Shown piece by piece: positions 1-13,800 of a stretch of DNA of 64,000 bases. Position 1 is the first letter of the stretch; each line of letters opens with the position of its first letter. The position numbers and the translations under genes are program-made. This DNA comes from Patella vulgata (lineage: Eukaryota; Mollusca; Gastropoda; Patellidae): positions 77,130,702 through 77,194,701 of the forward strand of contig NC_065881.2 in NCBI RefSeq assembly GCF_932274485.2. Direction: 5' to 3'. The notes under the pieces are model-generated. The model saw nothing but the letters and a program-made list of their open reading frames with translations. It ran no database searches and had not been told where the DNA came from.

Positions 1-1154
1 GTCACTGGAGGCAGTGTGCTCTACCAGAGCCGACTTTCTAAAATTCTGGGAACCAGTCACAAAACTATTCTTGGCAATATGTTTCTGACAACGATCTTTC
101 AATTAACCAGTGCGTACGTGACAAGTTAGACTGTTGACTATTTCTCCATACACGGCGAAAAGTAGTTCCGAATGATTAACGCATTTAAATAATTCAAAGT
201 CATAAAAATGTACAACAATTAACATACTTTTTAAACTTATAAATATATTAACTCGTATTAATATTTGGAGAGCTCAAACAATATCATTCTAGTATTTTCA
301 CTTGATAACGTTTAAAGATAATTGCACATGTATCAAAGTGGCGGGGAGTGTAAAAGTTCATTGTGTCAAGCAAAGTAATGTCAATCAGTTGTTACATAAA
401 AGGATTAAAAACACACCCGACAATACATCTTTGTGTAGGAATATATCTTAACCACGGGAATGTTTGTTACGAGATTTTAAGACAGACTTTGTTTTTCGGA
501 GCGGAAATGTCTTCCTCGTGGGCCGATGTTAAAGAAGGGAGGTCGGATTCATTGACGTCAATATTATGATCTCGCTTTCTTTTGTTATTCTGAGGGGTTT
601 GGAATTTCAACATTTTGAAATGATGTAAAGCATGCTAACATTTCTGATACTGTATATATATCATTCCCATGATTAACTCTAGATATCAAGTGAAGACATC
701 AAAGTAAAGTTTTTAATTTGTTTGATGTTGATATAGTAAATATGGCTGCACGAGCGATGAAAGTCGGCAAATATGCTGTAACAACAACTCTGTTTTAAGA
801 ATTATCACACAGTACTAATTAAAAAACAAAACTTAGCTAATGAAAGAGATTAAATGTTAAGCTTTTAATCTGTTTGATGTTAATCCTCCGTTGATGGTGA
901 TTAGAACAATATACACAAGGATAATTAATTGGCAGTGGTTTCCATTCGTGGACTACTAAACACTGTTAATTTTATTATACCTGACAGTTTACATCACGAC
1001 ATGCACAGAGTTTCTTTGTATCCTGTGATTTTATGATTTAGCTCAAAATATGCTATTTTTCCAGACTGCAAAATGACCTACGGGTCTGATCCAGTTTCAG
1101 TCATTTTCCAGAGCCCTCAGTCCCGACCAGCATATATGTCCGACATGGAATCCA
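1..1154. other. left edge: intronic or intergenic, nothing recognised
   Basis: AT-rich single-copy-looking DNA left of the first ELMO exon found. It is presumably part of an ELMO intron, as exon a begins in mid-protein. No further exon or repeat was recognised. Confidence 0.4.
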
Positions 1155-1745
1155 TGGTTATTACACGACATGATCAGCTAAATACTTGACATAACTGTGT
1201 TATTACACAACATGATCAGCTAATTACTCAACATAACCATGCCATTGCTTAACATGATCAGATAATTACCTAACATAAACCAAGTCATTACTTAATGTAA
1301 TCAGATAATTACCCAACATAACCATGTCATCACTTAACATGATCAGATAATTACCCAACATAAACCATGTCATTACTTAATGTGATCAGATAATTACTCA
1401 ACATAACCATGCTATTACTCACTATAATTAGGCTTTTACTTGACGTGACTGTGTTATCACTCGACATGATCAGGTAATTACTTAACATAACCATGCCTTT
1501 GCTCAACATGATCAGGTAATTACTCACTATAATTAGGCTGTTACTCAACATATGTGTCATTACTCAACATAATCAGGTCTTTACTCCACATGATCAGGTC
1601 AGTGTTCAATGATCAGGTCAGTGGACAAAATAATCAGCTCATTACTCAACATGATCCGATTATTGCTTGCATAATCAGGTTATTACTCAAAATAATCAGG
1701 TTGTCACTTGTCATAGTCATGTTCATTACTCAATATAAATATCCA
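1155..1745. repeat. degenerate 21-bp minisatellite in elmo intron
   Basis: Variants of ATTACTCAACATGATCAGGTA and ATTACTCAACATAACCATGCC alternate for nearly 600 bp. On the minus strand the period shows as a seven-residue motif, MLSNYLI. It ends about 20 bp before the acceptor of exon a. Confidence 0.85.
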
Positions 1746-1761
1746 GTTTGTTATTTTCCAG

Positions 1762-1884
1762 AAAGTTTTACAAGATATTGAAGAATTACGCAGGATAGCC
1801 TTCGACGTGGAAGGCGATCCCAATATAAATACTGTTCGCAAATCTCAAAGTCCTGCTCAAGATTACAGAAAACTTGGTTTTTAT
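1762..1884 (+). CDS. elmo1: elmo exon a: entry to the ELMO domain
   Basis: 123 nt, phase 0 at both ends, 41 residues starting [18 protein letters not shown] and ending QDYRKLGFY. The acceptor is TTTTCCAG and the donor GTAAGT. It matches the LRRIAFDAE...RDYKKLGF stretch just before the ELMO domain of vertebrate ELMO1. It is the first exon in the window; no earlier ELMO exon was found in 1-1761. Confidence 0.94.
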
Positions 1885-4800
1885 GTAAGTATATAAGATT
1901 GGAATAATATTGACTCATGTATTACACGGTGTACATTAGCGTAACTAACTTAGTTGGTTTGATACTGCTGTATAATATATAATTAACAACTAGCTGTTTA
2001 ATTCATTGACCCCTAGGCCCTAAACCTAATAATTAAGTAACCACTCCTTTATCTTTATCTTTAATCGCTAAATTTTCAGCAAATTATCTACTTTTTAACT
2101 ATTATAGTGAGAACTACCAGCTCTTTATCTAATCTCCCATAATGTATTTTTAAACAATATTTTATTTTGAATACAACATGAGTATATACAATACTGATAT
2201 AATGGATTTAAAAACAAACCAAAGCCTATATAAATTCATATCCACGTAAATTATACATTTCAATACAATTACTAATATATTTTTATTATGTACAAATTTC
2301 AAAAGTTTATCTTAAATATTTACATTGACAAATAAATAAATAAATAAATGTCCTAAATATTATCACCAGGTCCTCCGGTTTCCTCCCACTCTAAAGACCC
2401 CTACGCGCAAGCGAATTATTGAAATAAAATTAAACCATATGTTAGTCCCGAATTGACCTAGTTTGTGTAGAGTGGACGTTAAACCCCATTTCTCTCTCTC
2501 TCCCCTAAATATTATTGTCCCTAATGAAATCTTTGTAGAAAGTTTTAGTTAAAAATGCTTATGGATGATTGAATATTTCAGAATGTATCGCATCCAGCGA
2601 GAGATTTTGCCACAACCCCACCTGGCTCACTAGCTCTACACAATATGCTATATTTTGCTAGAACACATGGAGAAAGTTATGTCAAGGTAAGGGATCTTAA
2701 CAGTGGATTTGTAGTAGATTTTTGTGAATAAAGGGATTTATAAAATATTTTAAGTATTGTATCAAATATCTGCACTACGGGTTATTCTGGACATCTAACA
2801 TGTTTCATAAGATATTATTGTATCAATACTCCTATTAAGAGAAGAATACACATTTAAAAAAAGAAAATGATCAACACGCCTGTACCGGAAGTACTTTAAC
2901 TTAGAAAACTGTCAATCCTTGACACGATCTGCCCTTATAGCCCAAATGTCAGCCTCTGGGCAGCCTCTAGTGTAGTCGCCAACGTCAGACAAACAAGATA
3001 TTCACAATTAAAAATCGCATTATGTAAGTCTTTCTTTGGGCTTTAATTTTATATAAACTATTAATTAGACATTTATTAACTAGTGTTGAAAATCGGACCG
3101 AGATCTGTGATCCGAATACTTTTGTTTGCTATCCGAATACTATTCGGATAATTGGGAAACGTGAAATTATTGAACAAAATCACATCAAAAGTTCATATAC
3201 TCATAATTTCTTACTTATTTCAATGTTTATGAGTGTCTGTGTATGCCGAGCATGAAATCTTACTTTTAATTTGCAAATTGTTTGAGCCGCGAATAAAAAA
3301 AGGTGCCTACCTTTAGCCGCAGTTACTAAGACTATCCATGATATCCAAAAAAATCAATGAGGTGAATAAATTTGTGTATAACTACTCCTGTAATCCGCGG
3401 CCCTCCCACTTATCATTTTTGCTCAATCAACACGAATGAAAAAAGTAAAATAAAAACATCTAACATTTATTCCGCCAAGGTCGTTTGCCTCATTCTGGTA
3501 GCTTCTGCTATTGAACCAATCAGTAAGTGAGAATATACGTGACCTAGGTCGTTATGAATAAATTTCATTGCGGGAAGTCTAAACACAGTGTTAACTTGTA
3601 TCCCGTAAACCCAAGAAGTAGCTTCTATCTAGCGTAAACCAGTGCAAGGAATTAATGAATATTTTTTTTATTTAGACTATTGTTTTCGTTGCACTGCATT
3701 AATATTTTTATTAGTTACTATCGCTAAATAATACGTGTGATATTAACATTTATGCTCAAAGCTGCGTACGTGATCAATAGCATTGGGGAAAATTTCAAAG
3801 TAATCAGATGTAAAAATGGCTAAAGATAGAGCATACGGAATGTCAGAAGACTGTAACGGATAGTAAAATGATTCGGATAACCCTTATTTTGTATCCGTTT
3901 ACGGATATCCGAATAGTAGTTTCAACACTATTATTAACATGACAAGACCATAATCATCTCTTGATGCCATCAGATATCTCTGATTTTAAGTAGATTAGAA
4001 CGGTTCGGCCATTTAATGATTTTTAAGTTTAAAAATAGAGGAGCAAGGTTAAGACTCGAAAGATCAGTACAGTGGTTACGATCAATGCACTACAACCATT
4101 GATAACTTCGCTCAAAATAAAGTAGTTTGAATTAATTTTTATACACCTACATTTTCATGTGGACGTATATTGTCGTCGCCCCTCTCCGCCCAGACATCTG
4201 TCCGTCCACAATTTGTTTGTGGACACTCTACAGGTCACAATTTTTCAAGATACCGGTATTCATTTTGCATTAGCTATTTTTGAAATATTATTGCAAGAAC
4301 GACCAGCTCTTTATCTAAATCTTACATAATGCCTCTTTAATCTTTTTCTTCTTATTGAAAGGACCTTCATATGTAATTACAAGTTTTCTTCAAATACAAA
4401 AAATTATTTTCTGAGAGAACCCTGGTCAAAACATCACCTGAAATAAACTTCTGTAGTAACTTACTGTAATCCATTTAATTGTGTCATTCTTTCAGGTTGT
4501 TTTAGAAAATTCTAGCCGAGCAGATGAACATGATTGCCCCTTTGTTAAAGCTTCCATTACGTTAACCTTAAAGATTTGTGAAATTCTTCATATTGGAGAT
4601 ACACGTAAGATTTTATTCTTTTGTTTAATTAAAAGGGTAAATACAAGCCAGAGTAATTTGTCATACTAATTGTTGAAAGTGTTTATTAATTTAGAAATTC
4701 TCACAATGTAATCTCCAGTACTAGTAATATTCTTGCTTGAAAAATGCTTGTGGTGTTGTGTACTCTCAATAACTACACTTAATGAAAACACCACTGCCAA

Positions 4801-7800
4801 AGCAAAATTCTCCTATTACATGTATGTATTGCTGCAAAATAACCATATGTTGGTCTCAAAACAAACAACAAACTAAGTAATGTTTTGACCAGATTTTGCC
4901 AAAGCAAAATTCTTCTATTATGAATAGCTCCAAAATAACCATATGTTGGTCTCAAAATAAACTAAGTAATGTTTTAACCAGACTTTGCTGTGTTTTAAAG
5001 GGCTTGACAAGCCCCATTTTTATCACTTAATGTTTTCTATATTACATAATCTTTAAGTGGCATTTAGCGATTGGGAAAGACATTAACAGAACACGATTTC
5101 TATGGGAAAACAATCACAGATTTTATTCTATAAGCATGACATTTCAACAAGTATCCTCTTATCATACTTCTATATTACAGCTACTGAAGAAGGGAATAGA
5201 TTTTATCCTATGTTCTTCCATCATGATAAACCATTTGAGGAATTCTTCTCCATTGTTATACAGCTACTCAATAAAACCTGGAGAGAAATGAAAGCCACAG
5301 CCAAAGATTTTGAAAAGGTAAAATTAATATTTAGGACACTCGATTGAACGCTCTGGAATTTAACTGTCTCAGTCCCATCGAAAGGTATCAAAAGTGTGAG
5401 AGAGAGAGAGAAATGGGATTTAATGTCCACTCAATACAATCTTGGTCATTTCGGGACTAACATATGGTTTAATTTTATTTAATTAATTTGCTTGCACGTA
5501 GGGGTCTTAGCAGTGGGAGGAAACTGGAGAAACCCCACGAGGTTGGACAGGCGACCCTACTCGTTCTGACGTACAACCGGGGAATCGAAACCACGCCAGT
5601 TGACTCAATGACAGACTTGTGATACAACGCGCACGCGCTTACCATTTGGCCATCCACCCCGCTCGACCAATCAATCTACGTAAAGCGTTCTATTTATGGG
5701 ACTAGCAGAGCTCTTCTATAGTAAATCTTAATAAATTCATAGACACCTGTATGTATAAACTTGTGTGATAAAATTCCATTCATGTCAAATGTTTGTCAAA
5801 GGAGAATGAAAGCATTACTCACTGCCAAATGTATGTTTTCATTTGAAATATTTACTTGGTTGAGTATAAATTTGTTACACTTTTTACTGTGTAACCCAGG
5901 TATCATTTAATATTGTGTATCTAGCACTGATTTCTTTCACATATGTTTAATATCAAATTTTGGTTTAAACTTTCGTAAAAAACGTTTAAAATCACCATAA
6001 ATCATCTAATTTGTACTTGTGTCCAGTTTAAAGCTGACCATTCAATTTTGATAATGAGTGTCCAATTTACAAGTGTTTAATTTCTCAATCACTGTTGAAA
6101 AATAAACAACCCAATTGATTAATGATGTATAATGATTAATGTTTGGACAGTGGTCAGGAATTAAATACTTGTAAATTTGACACTCATTATCAAAATTAAT
6201 CAGTCAGCTTTAAACTGGACAAATTAGATGATTTTTAGTGATTTTAAACGATTTTTAAATAAGGATCTGATATTAAACATATGTGAAAGAAATTAGTGCT
6301 AGATACACAAGATTAAATGATACCTGGGTTACAGTGTTTATTGTTGATATGTTAATCTAAATATTTGGAAATTGTTATAAAACTGATTTTATGGATATTG
6401 GCCAATGACTTGTGACATTAGATATCTATTGTCTATTTATCAATGAATGGCCTGGAAGTTATCAATTTTTTCTATTTCTTCAAAATGTGAATAACAACTT
6501 TACACTACAATGTATGAAGCTGTTGTTCTCTGTTATTTGTAAGAAAAGAAAAACTGTCCATGCAGAATTTTCCTCATTGCACAATGCAGGGTGTATGCCA
6601 GTCTTCATTAGCCAAGTGGGTGCATCAGATTAGAATGTTAAAGAGCTAAATCGCTAATATTTGGGACCTAGAAATCGACACAAATAGGTCGCAACGCATA
6701 TAATAATGTAATATGAATGTATATAAACTGATTTACATTCAATCGTTTCTGTTTTTACTGTAATTTCTTATCAGTTATGTTCGGCGAAATGACAATCTTT
6801 ATTTTGCAGTCTACACCGATGATATTTATTGCAAATGCTCTCTAGATAAGAATATAGCATTACCATTTGACATGAATTGTGGAATATGTCTAGCCGTGAT
6901 TTTTGAGTCCCTTGTTCCAAATGGCGCTAAAACGCATTATACACAATTCGTGTACCAATGGTAAATTTTTTCTCTTGAATATTGGATATCAGAAGTCCAT
7001 CTTTTCATTGTAAGATCACAAGACCAATGTTAATATGAATTGACAAATAATTCTTGTTTTCAATGTCAAAGATTTTTGATGATATTGTGTTTGGAACTTA
7101 GCCACTTTAAACCCCATTTCATTTCAATTCATATGAATAGGATGATATACACCATTTCATTTCAATTCATAATGCTAGGTTTCCACTATCATGGTTTTAA
7201 TCGTAGTTATCCTATCAGGTCTTATCATATATTGACGTCAGCCGTAAGAATTGTGTTGGTTGTATCGAAACGTATCTGCACATACCAGATCATGGACTCA
7301 ATAGGGACAATCCTGTCGTAACGTATCACACAACAGTGGGAACGTAGAATCAGGTAATTAAAGTATAAAAACATGACTCAATACAATAAGATACAATTTT
7401 ATGATTTTTCTACTTATTCTCTTCCTTATAATGTTGTGACAAGGAAGTATATTCATTCTTTTATCAATCTATTTATATAAGTTTATATTTCTTCCCTGAT
7501 TTCAGGTATTGGGTGTAGTTAAAGAACAGGTGATTAGAGCATTAGAAATCCACCCAGCAACCTTTGATGCATTTAAGAATCGTCTTAACCAGTTGAGCTA
7601 TGCTGAAATCATGAAGTTATGGGAACTTGAAAGGCAGTCGAAAGAAGAATGGTCTTCGCAAGCTAAACCAATCATGTAAGTTCTTTTAAAATTTTATCCA
7701 AGAATTAATTTTAAGTTTGAAAAGTTGAATTGAAGTGAATCCGACCAATAAACCACTTTTACAGGTGTCCCCTGGCTCTTAAAGGAAATGGTCACCCTTT

Positions 7801-10800
7801 TTCTATATTCATTTCTCTTAAACCAGATAGATCAACTTTTTAAAACTTTCCTCTAGCCTGCATTTCAGACAACACACTAAATAAAAGATTGTGTTCGTAA
7901 CACCAGTGGTGGAGCCAGAAGCAGTAATTGTTGATTCCAGAATGTTGGAATATTTAAATCAGCATTAGATGTGGCGACCATGATTCAATGGAATTGATTT
8001 GTTAATTTCGTAGGTGGCTCAGTGAGTAAGGGGCATGCTTACTAGCCAGGAGGTCTAGTGTTCTATCTGAGAATGTTCCTCACAATTTTCCGGCCTGGTT
8101 TCGGATGTCACGCAAAAAATTTAGCAAGAAACAGAATGGACTGGAAAAGAACACAGGTCCTGTGTAAATCTTGGCATGTCTTCATTAGTCTGAGGGAACA
8201 CAGGACCTCGGTTTTTCATTCAATCCGAATGACTAGACAGCTGTCCTTGTCAGGCCCTCCGTCCTGCACCACTGACAAGGGGAAACCACGTCGGAAAACC
8301 CCGATGAACTTTCTGGGCCAATGCAGGGATGGAACACGTGACCTACAGGCTAGCGAGCCAGCATCATACTCACATAGCCTCCGTGGCTTCGCAGAAAAGA
8401 GTATTGTTCATGTTAAATTTTATGAAGGAAATGAAGAGACCAATCAAACTTTGATTTATATTTTTATTTTATGATTTTATTCCAGCGAGTTACGAGAGAA
8501 ACTGAAACCTGAAATATTGGAATTAATTAAACAACAGAGGTTAAATGTATTAGAAGAAGGGACTCGATTTAATAAATATACGGCTAAAGCTCGGATGAAA
8601 GGTAGGTTGAAGAAATGAGAAGTAAAACATCAAGTCCTCTCTTTAAAGTTTAAACCATATACTAACATTTTGAAGAAATGACAAATTTAATGTCGGGGAC
8701 TCTATAGTTTAAACAATATACTAACATTTTGAAAAGATGACAAATTTAATGTCGAGGACTCTGTTTATAGTTTAAACAATTTACTAACATTTTGGGCTGT
8801 ATGTTACACTTTTACTTCAGCTAAAGCCATACTTAACGGAAATATTAAGGTCACAGCAATTTGCATTTTTGTTCTACTGGAACACTTTATTAAAACTCTC
8901 CTTCCAATTTCTTTCGAAGAGAAAAAAGAAAAAAAAAATTAGAAACAAAAAATACTTGGATGCCCTTCTCAAAAGCTTTCAGATCAGTGATAATGCCTTG
9001 TTAATATTTACAAAATTAATCATGAAAGCTTAAATTGAGAAATTCAAAATGGTTGAAGTAGAAGTTTAGATAAAATAAGAACAGGGAATGTGGCCATTGT
9101 TATAGTTGTTTAATTAATTAACCGAAGGCATACACCTTAATACAAGAAATTAATACAAGCAAGATAGTAATTATCATAGCATTAATTTGAATGTGCATTT
9201 TTATTCCGTAAAATGGAGTAGCTGCCCCAGAGATCAGTGTAAATTTTTTATGTCGGTTTAGTTCAAAATTAATTACAAAAATCAAATCTGCCATTATTTT
9301 TAGGATCGTATTGATTAGAATACACATTTATATCGACGCCAGTTTCAGGATTCATTGATTTATTGTGTTTACAGAATCATAATTTCAGAAGTTCATGTTG
9401 ATACTTTCACATAGCCTTACAATTTAACAGGTGTTCAACAAATTCAAATCTAGGTTATTTACTGCAATGTTTATTTGCTGTGAATTCAATTCATTACTCT
9501 GCGAATTTTTGAATTTAAAAAAATCTGATTGACCAATGACTTATGCTAAAACAAATCTCACTAATGCCAGATTATTTCGCCCTTTAAAATTACTTTTGAC
9601 AAAATCGTCTGCGACTGATGTTGCCAAAATGATCAGTCAAAACAATCTGACAACAAGAGAGGATCTTCCACAACTACAGTCACCTCCGCTGGTTTCAAAC
9701 TCTCCATTACACATGTGTTTTGGGGTATTATATATAGTAACATCATTTGAATTATATTTCAATGTTATTATCTTTTATTTGAATTATATTTCAGTGTTAT
9801 TATCTTTTAAAATGTAGTTTAAGTGAATTTAAGTATTTTATTTGCTTGAACACAGGGACATATGCCGAACTCAAACTCTAGTTTTAAGTTATAATTGATT
9901 GCTATGAATGTCATATTTTATGATGTATTAGGAACACAATCAGTCCTAACCATCTGAAAACTTACAAAATCCTGATGACAAATTACATGTAGATCGAAGA
10001 ATAACTACATTAAGAATTGTCTGCGATATCACTACAATGGAAGCAGATTTTAAACCACCAGCTATTACTATCATCTTTCTAATCATGTAGATTTGATCAA
10101 ACTTAAAGGGAGAAGCAAGGCTAAGACTCAAATATACCAGTACCGTGGTTACGATAATAAACAAATGATAATAAACAATTAATGCACACATCTTGTCAAA
10201 ACTACAAACAATGATAACTTGGCTAAGAATAAAGTACCGGTACGTTGAATGAAATTTTCAATATATTAATTTTGCATCACCAGGTCTTGATCTAAATTTT
10301 ACATAGTGAATCTTTGAGTATAACCACAAAGTTCCCAAGATTAAAATTGAAATTGAGTGTCTGATTTTAGTTTCAAATATTCCAATATCAGTTATTACAA
10401 TTTGTTTTGACCAAAACTTTACAGATACAATGAAGAAACGTCAAAGTTATGGTAAAGTTATTTAATATCATCATTGTATAAATCTTGGTATTGTTGCTCT
10501 GTTGTCTCACTTTATACCAGCTGCACCTGTGACACCTCAGTCTACCAAATCAACATTCGTATATTTTCATTTCTTTTTTTAAATTCCAAATTGTTAATGT
10601 GGATTGATTTTTTTTAAACTTTCGCTTTTGTAACATTTGAACTTTTAGTTTGTATGTGTATATATATATTATTTGTCATTTGTTATGATTTCGCAGTGCA
10701 GTCTTTTTATCCTTATTTTTTTAGATGTTTAGTTTATTATTTATGAAACTGTCCATTATTTGATAAAAGTGTAGCCGTTACCCAAGTTTCAGTTGTAATA

Positions 10801-13800
10801 ATAATTTGATCCTGATACGCGACATAGCTGGTAAAATGGAGAAGATTTATTAAAAAGGATGCAGACTTGAAAAACTTGGAAATATATCTTGGCCAGTGTT
10901 ATTCGGTTCCTCTAGATACCGTCGAGTGATTAGCCAGTAATACCTCCATCAGACTGGGGTGATGTCCTTACTACGCTGCTACTGCGACGGAAAATGGTCT
11001 CAGGGCGCGTCAAGATCGCCATATGCGTGGTGGAAACGTCAGATATCGTTCTGTGGTCTCCATGATCGCAAATGATCGCCGAGTCACGGCTCTGCGATCG
11101 ACGAGTCAAGGTTCTGCGATCTGACTTCGAAAGCTGTGAGAATGCAGCTTTTTTCAAGCTTGTAATTTTTTGGGACATTTTCTCGCGTTGTGTTTACGAT
11201 TGCCGGCGACCCTGTGCATTTTCTGGTCGCCGTACGGTCGCAGCAGCTTAGTAAGGACGCCACCCCGGTCTGACGGGGGCATAGGGAAACATGGGTGTAT
11301 TAAACATACATTATGCAAGATCTTTCTTTAGGCCTGAAATGTTATCTAAATTATTAATTAGACATTAATTAACCTATCCAGACCATAATCAACTCTAGAT
11401 GGCATCGCTAGCCTACAATCTTTAGTGGATTATGAGCCAATTTACTGCATAACTTTCCTTCACGATTTAACGATTAAATGTATAATCAAGACTATGCTGT
11501 TTATCGTACCGACTTTAGTAATGATGATCGAGGCTAGGCGGAAATTTCAACCGCTTAGTTCTCGGTTTATAGTGGATCAATTTGAATAAAATTTTCAGCA
11601 AATTGACTTTATATTATCTAGTTTTGAACTATTATAGTGAGAACTGCCATCTCTTTATCGAATCTCCCATAATGTATCTTTAATGTTTCCCCCAATTCAG
11701 TCTGTTACACACCTGTTGTCTGATTTCTACGTAACAATATAGAAAAGAAACAGCGCCGCCCTACTGACCGTCTGCACAACTACAGATTGTTTCAGTATGA
11801 ATTGATCATACGGTATATTATTAGGCCTCGAAAAATGACTTTAGTTGTACTTAAAGGACAATGTTGGTGTCAGTCATTATCACATATGTGATGAACTGGT
11901 TAAACACGTTCCAAATATAATTTTAACACAGAGAACATTGCTGCAATAGATGCCAAATGAAGATTTCAAGAAATGGAAGTGACGAAAGCAAAGGGAAAAC
12001 ACAAATTATCCTTCCATATAATGACTGAAGTGTCGAGTGATAACAGATACACAGGTGAATTTCTGCTCACTAATAATTTCTTCGAAGACTGTGAGAGGAT
12101 ATCTGACAACTCAAAAAAGTAATTGAATGTCACTAGATAGAGAAAAGAAAACAAGAAAAAGGGATAATTAGTGAGCAGAAATTCACCTGTGTATCTGTTT
12201 TCAGTCAGTTATGTAGAAGAATAACTCATGTTTTCCTTTTGCTTTCCCCACTTTCGTTTCTTGAAATCTTAATTACTGATCTATTTTAGCAATGATCTCT
12301 GTGTTAAAATTATATTTGGAACATGTTTAACCAGTTCTATCACATAATTGATAATGACTGACACCAATATTGTCCTTTAACAAACTGACAAGCACCTATG
12401 AACTGGTACCTGACATTTTAAACTTTGTGGCGGAAACCAGAATATTTGTGCTTGGCATTGTCTGTAATTGTTGCCTATTTTTCCAGGTTTGATATTATGT
12501 AAATTAAGCTTTACATGTGACTCACTGTCAGATAGTTATTAACAATTAGAGACAGAAGTTTACACTGTAGAAAATTAACCTGTGTTAGTTTTCAACCAAC
12601 ATTCTCAAATTTTGTAAATTGATACATGTAGTTATATTTATTGAAAAACTATTTTTATTTTCTCTTCTAATAACTTCTAAATATTAAATACAAATCCAAG
12701 TATTCTAAATAAAAGAATATTTAGTATGTGGTATATAGTATAATATAGGAAGTAGGGGGGTTGGATGGCCAATGCATCATAAGGTCTGTCATTGAGTCAA
12801 CTGGTGTGGTTTCGATTCCCCTGTTGTACGTCACAAGGAGTAGGGTCGCTTGAAAAACCGCATGGGTTTTCTCCGGGTGCTCTGGTTTCCTCCCACTGCT
12901 AAAGACCCATACGCGCAAGCAAATTATTGAAATAAAATTAAACCATATGTTAGTCCCGAAATGACCTAGTTCGTGTTGTGTGGACATAAAACCCCCTTTC
13001 CCTCTCTCTATATATAGGAAGTGATTATTTTTTGAACCAGTTCAATACATTATTGTCTTCTCCTGAGAGCAATACTCTTCAACAAAAGCCTAAGGCTCAA
13101 ACAATACAAGTACAATCAACAGTCTTAGCGTGCTTGTTCTGTCAAACTAATCAATGGTATTAGTTTCAGAATTTTTAACTGATCTGTGAATCGGGATATA
13201 ATTCAGTAAACTTAATGATATAAAACTAAATATTACTAAGAATTCACATCAAACCAGTCTAATTAAAATTAGATCGTTGTTTTAATTTTTGATACCCCAC
13301 ACTACATAAAGATCTAACTATGTCGCTGATCCCTAATTGTGCATTTTTTGAACAATATCAAATTTCTCGTGACTTAATCCATGCTAAAATGTACATATTT
13401 TTTTTTTTTTTTTCACAGTTAGTAACGCGAGCAAAATAAATAATCTCTCGACTTGGATTCAATCAGATTAAACAGTACAAATCAAAAGATTTTATCGAAC
13501 ACTTATAGGTGACACTAGCTTGTGTATATCGTCTGAGGAGAATGCCCAATATTGTAATAATTCATCATATATTTGTAAATACTGAAGATAATAGAACTAT
13601 TTTTGGGCTGATATTCATTTTTGAGATTCGACTTTCACAATATTGTAGTTTGCCTGGGATTCAAAATCACTTAAATGAAAATCAGCAGATTTAAGATTAT
13701 TTTATCAAATAACCATGAAGAAACTTCCGAGTTGCTAAAAATTGAATACTGGTACATCAAGAATATCCAATTTGTTATAATTTTAAGACTTGTATATCAA

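Noticed and set aside
1-1761. Earlier ELMO exons at the left edge
   Set aside because: No segment encodes the N-terminal or armadillo-like part of ELMO with splice sites; the frame at 363-569 has no resemblance.
8058-8474. 138-residue protein next to ELMO exon f
   Set aside because: The frame runs through an inverted SINE-2 pair.
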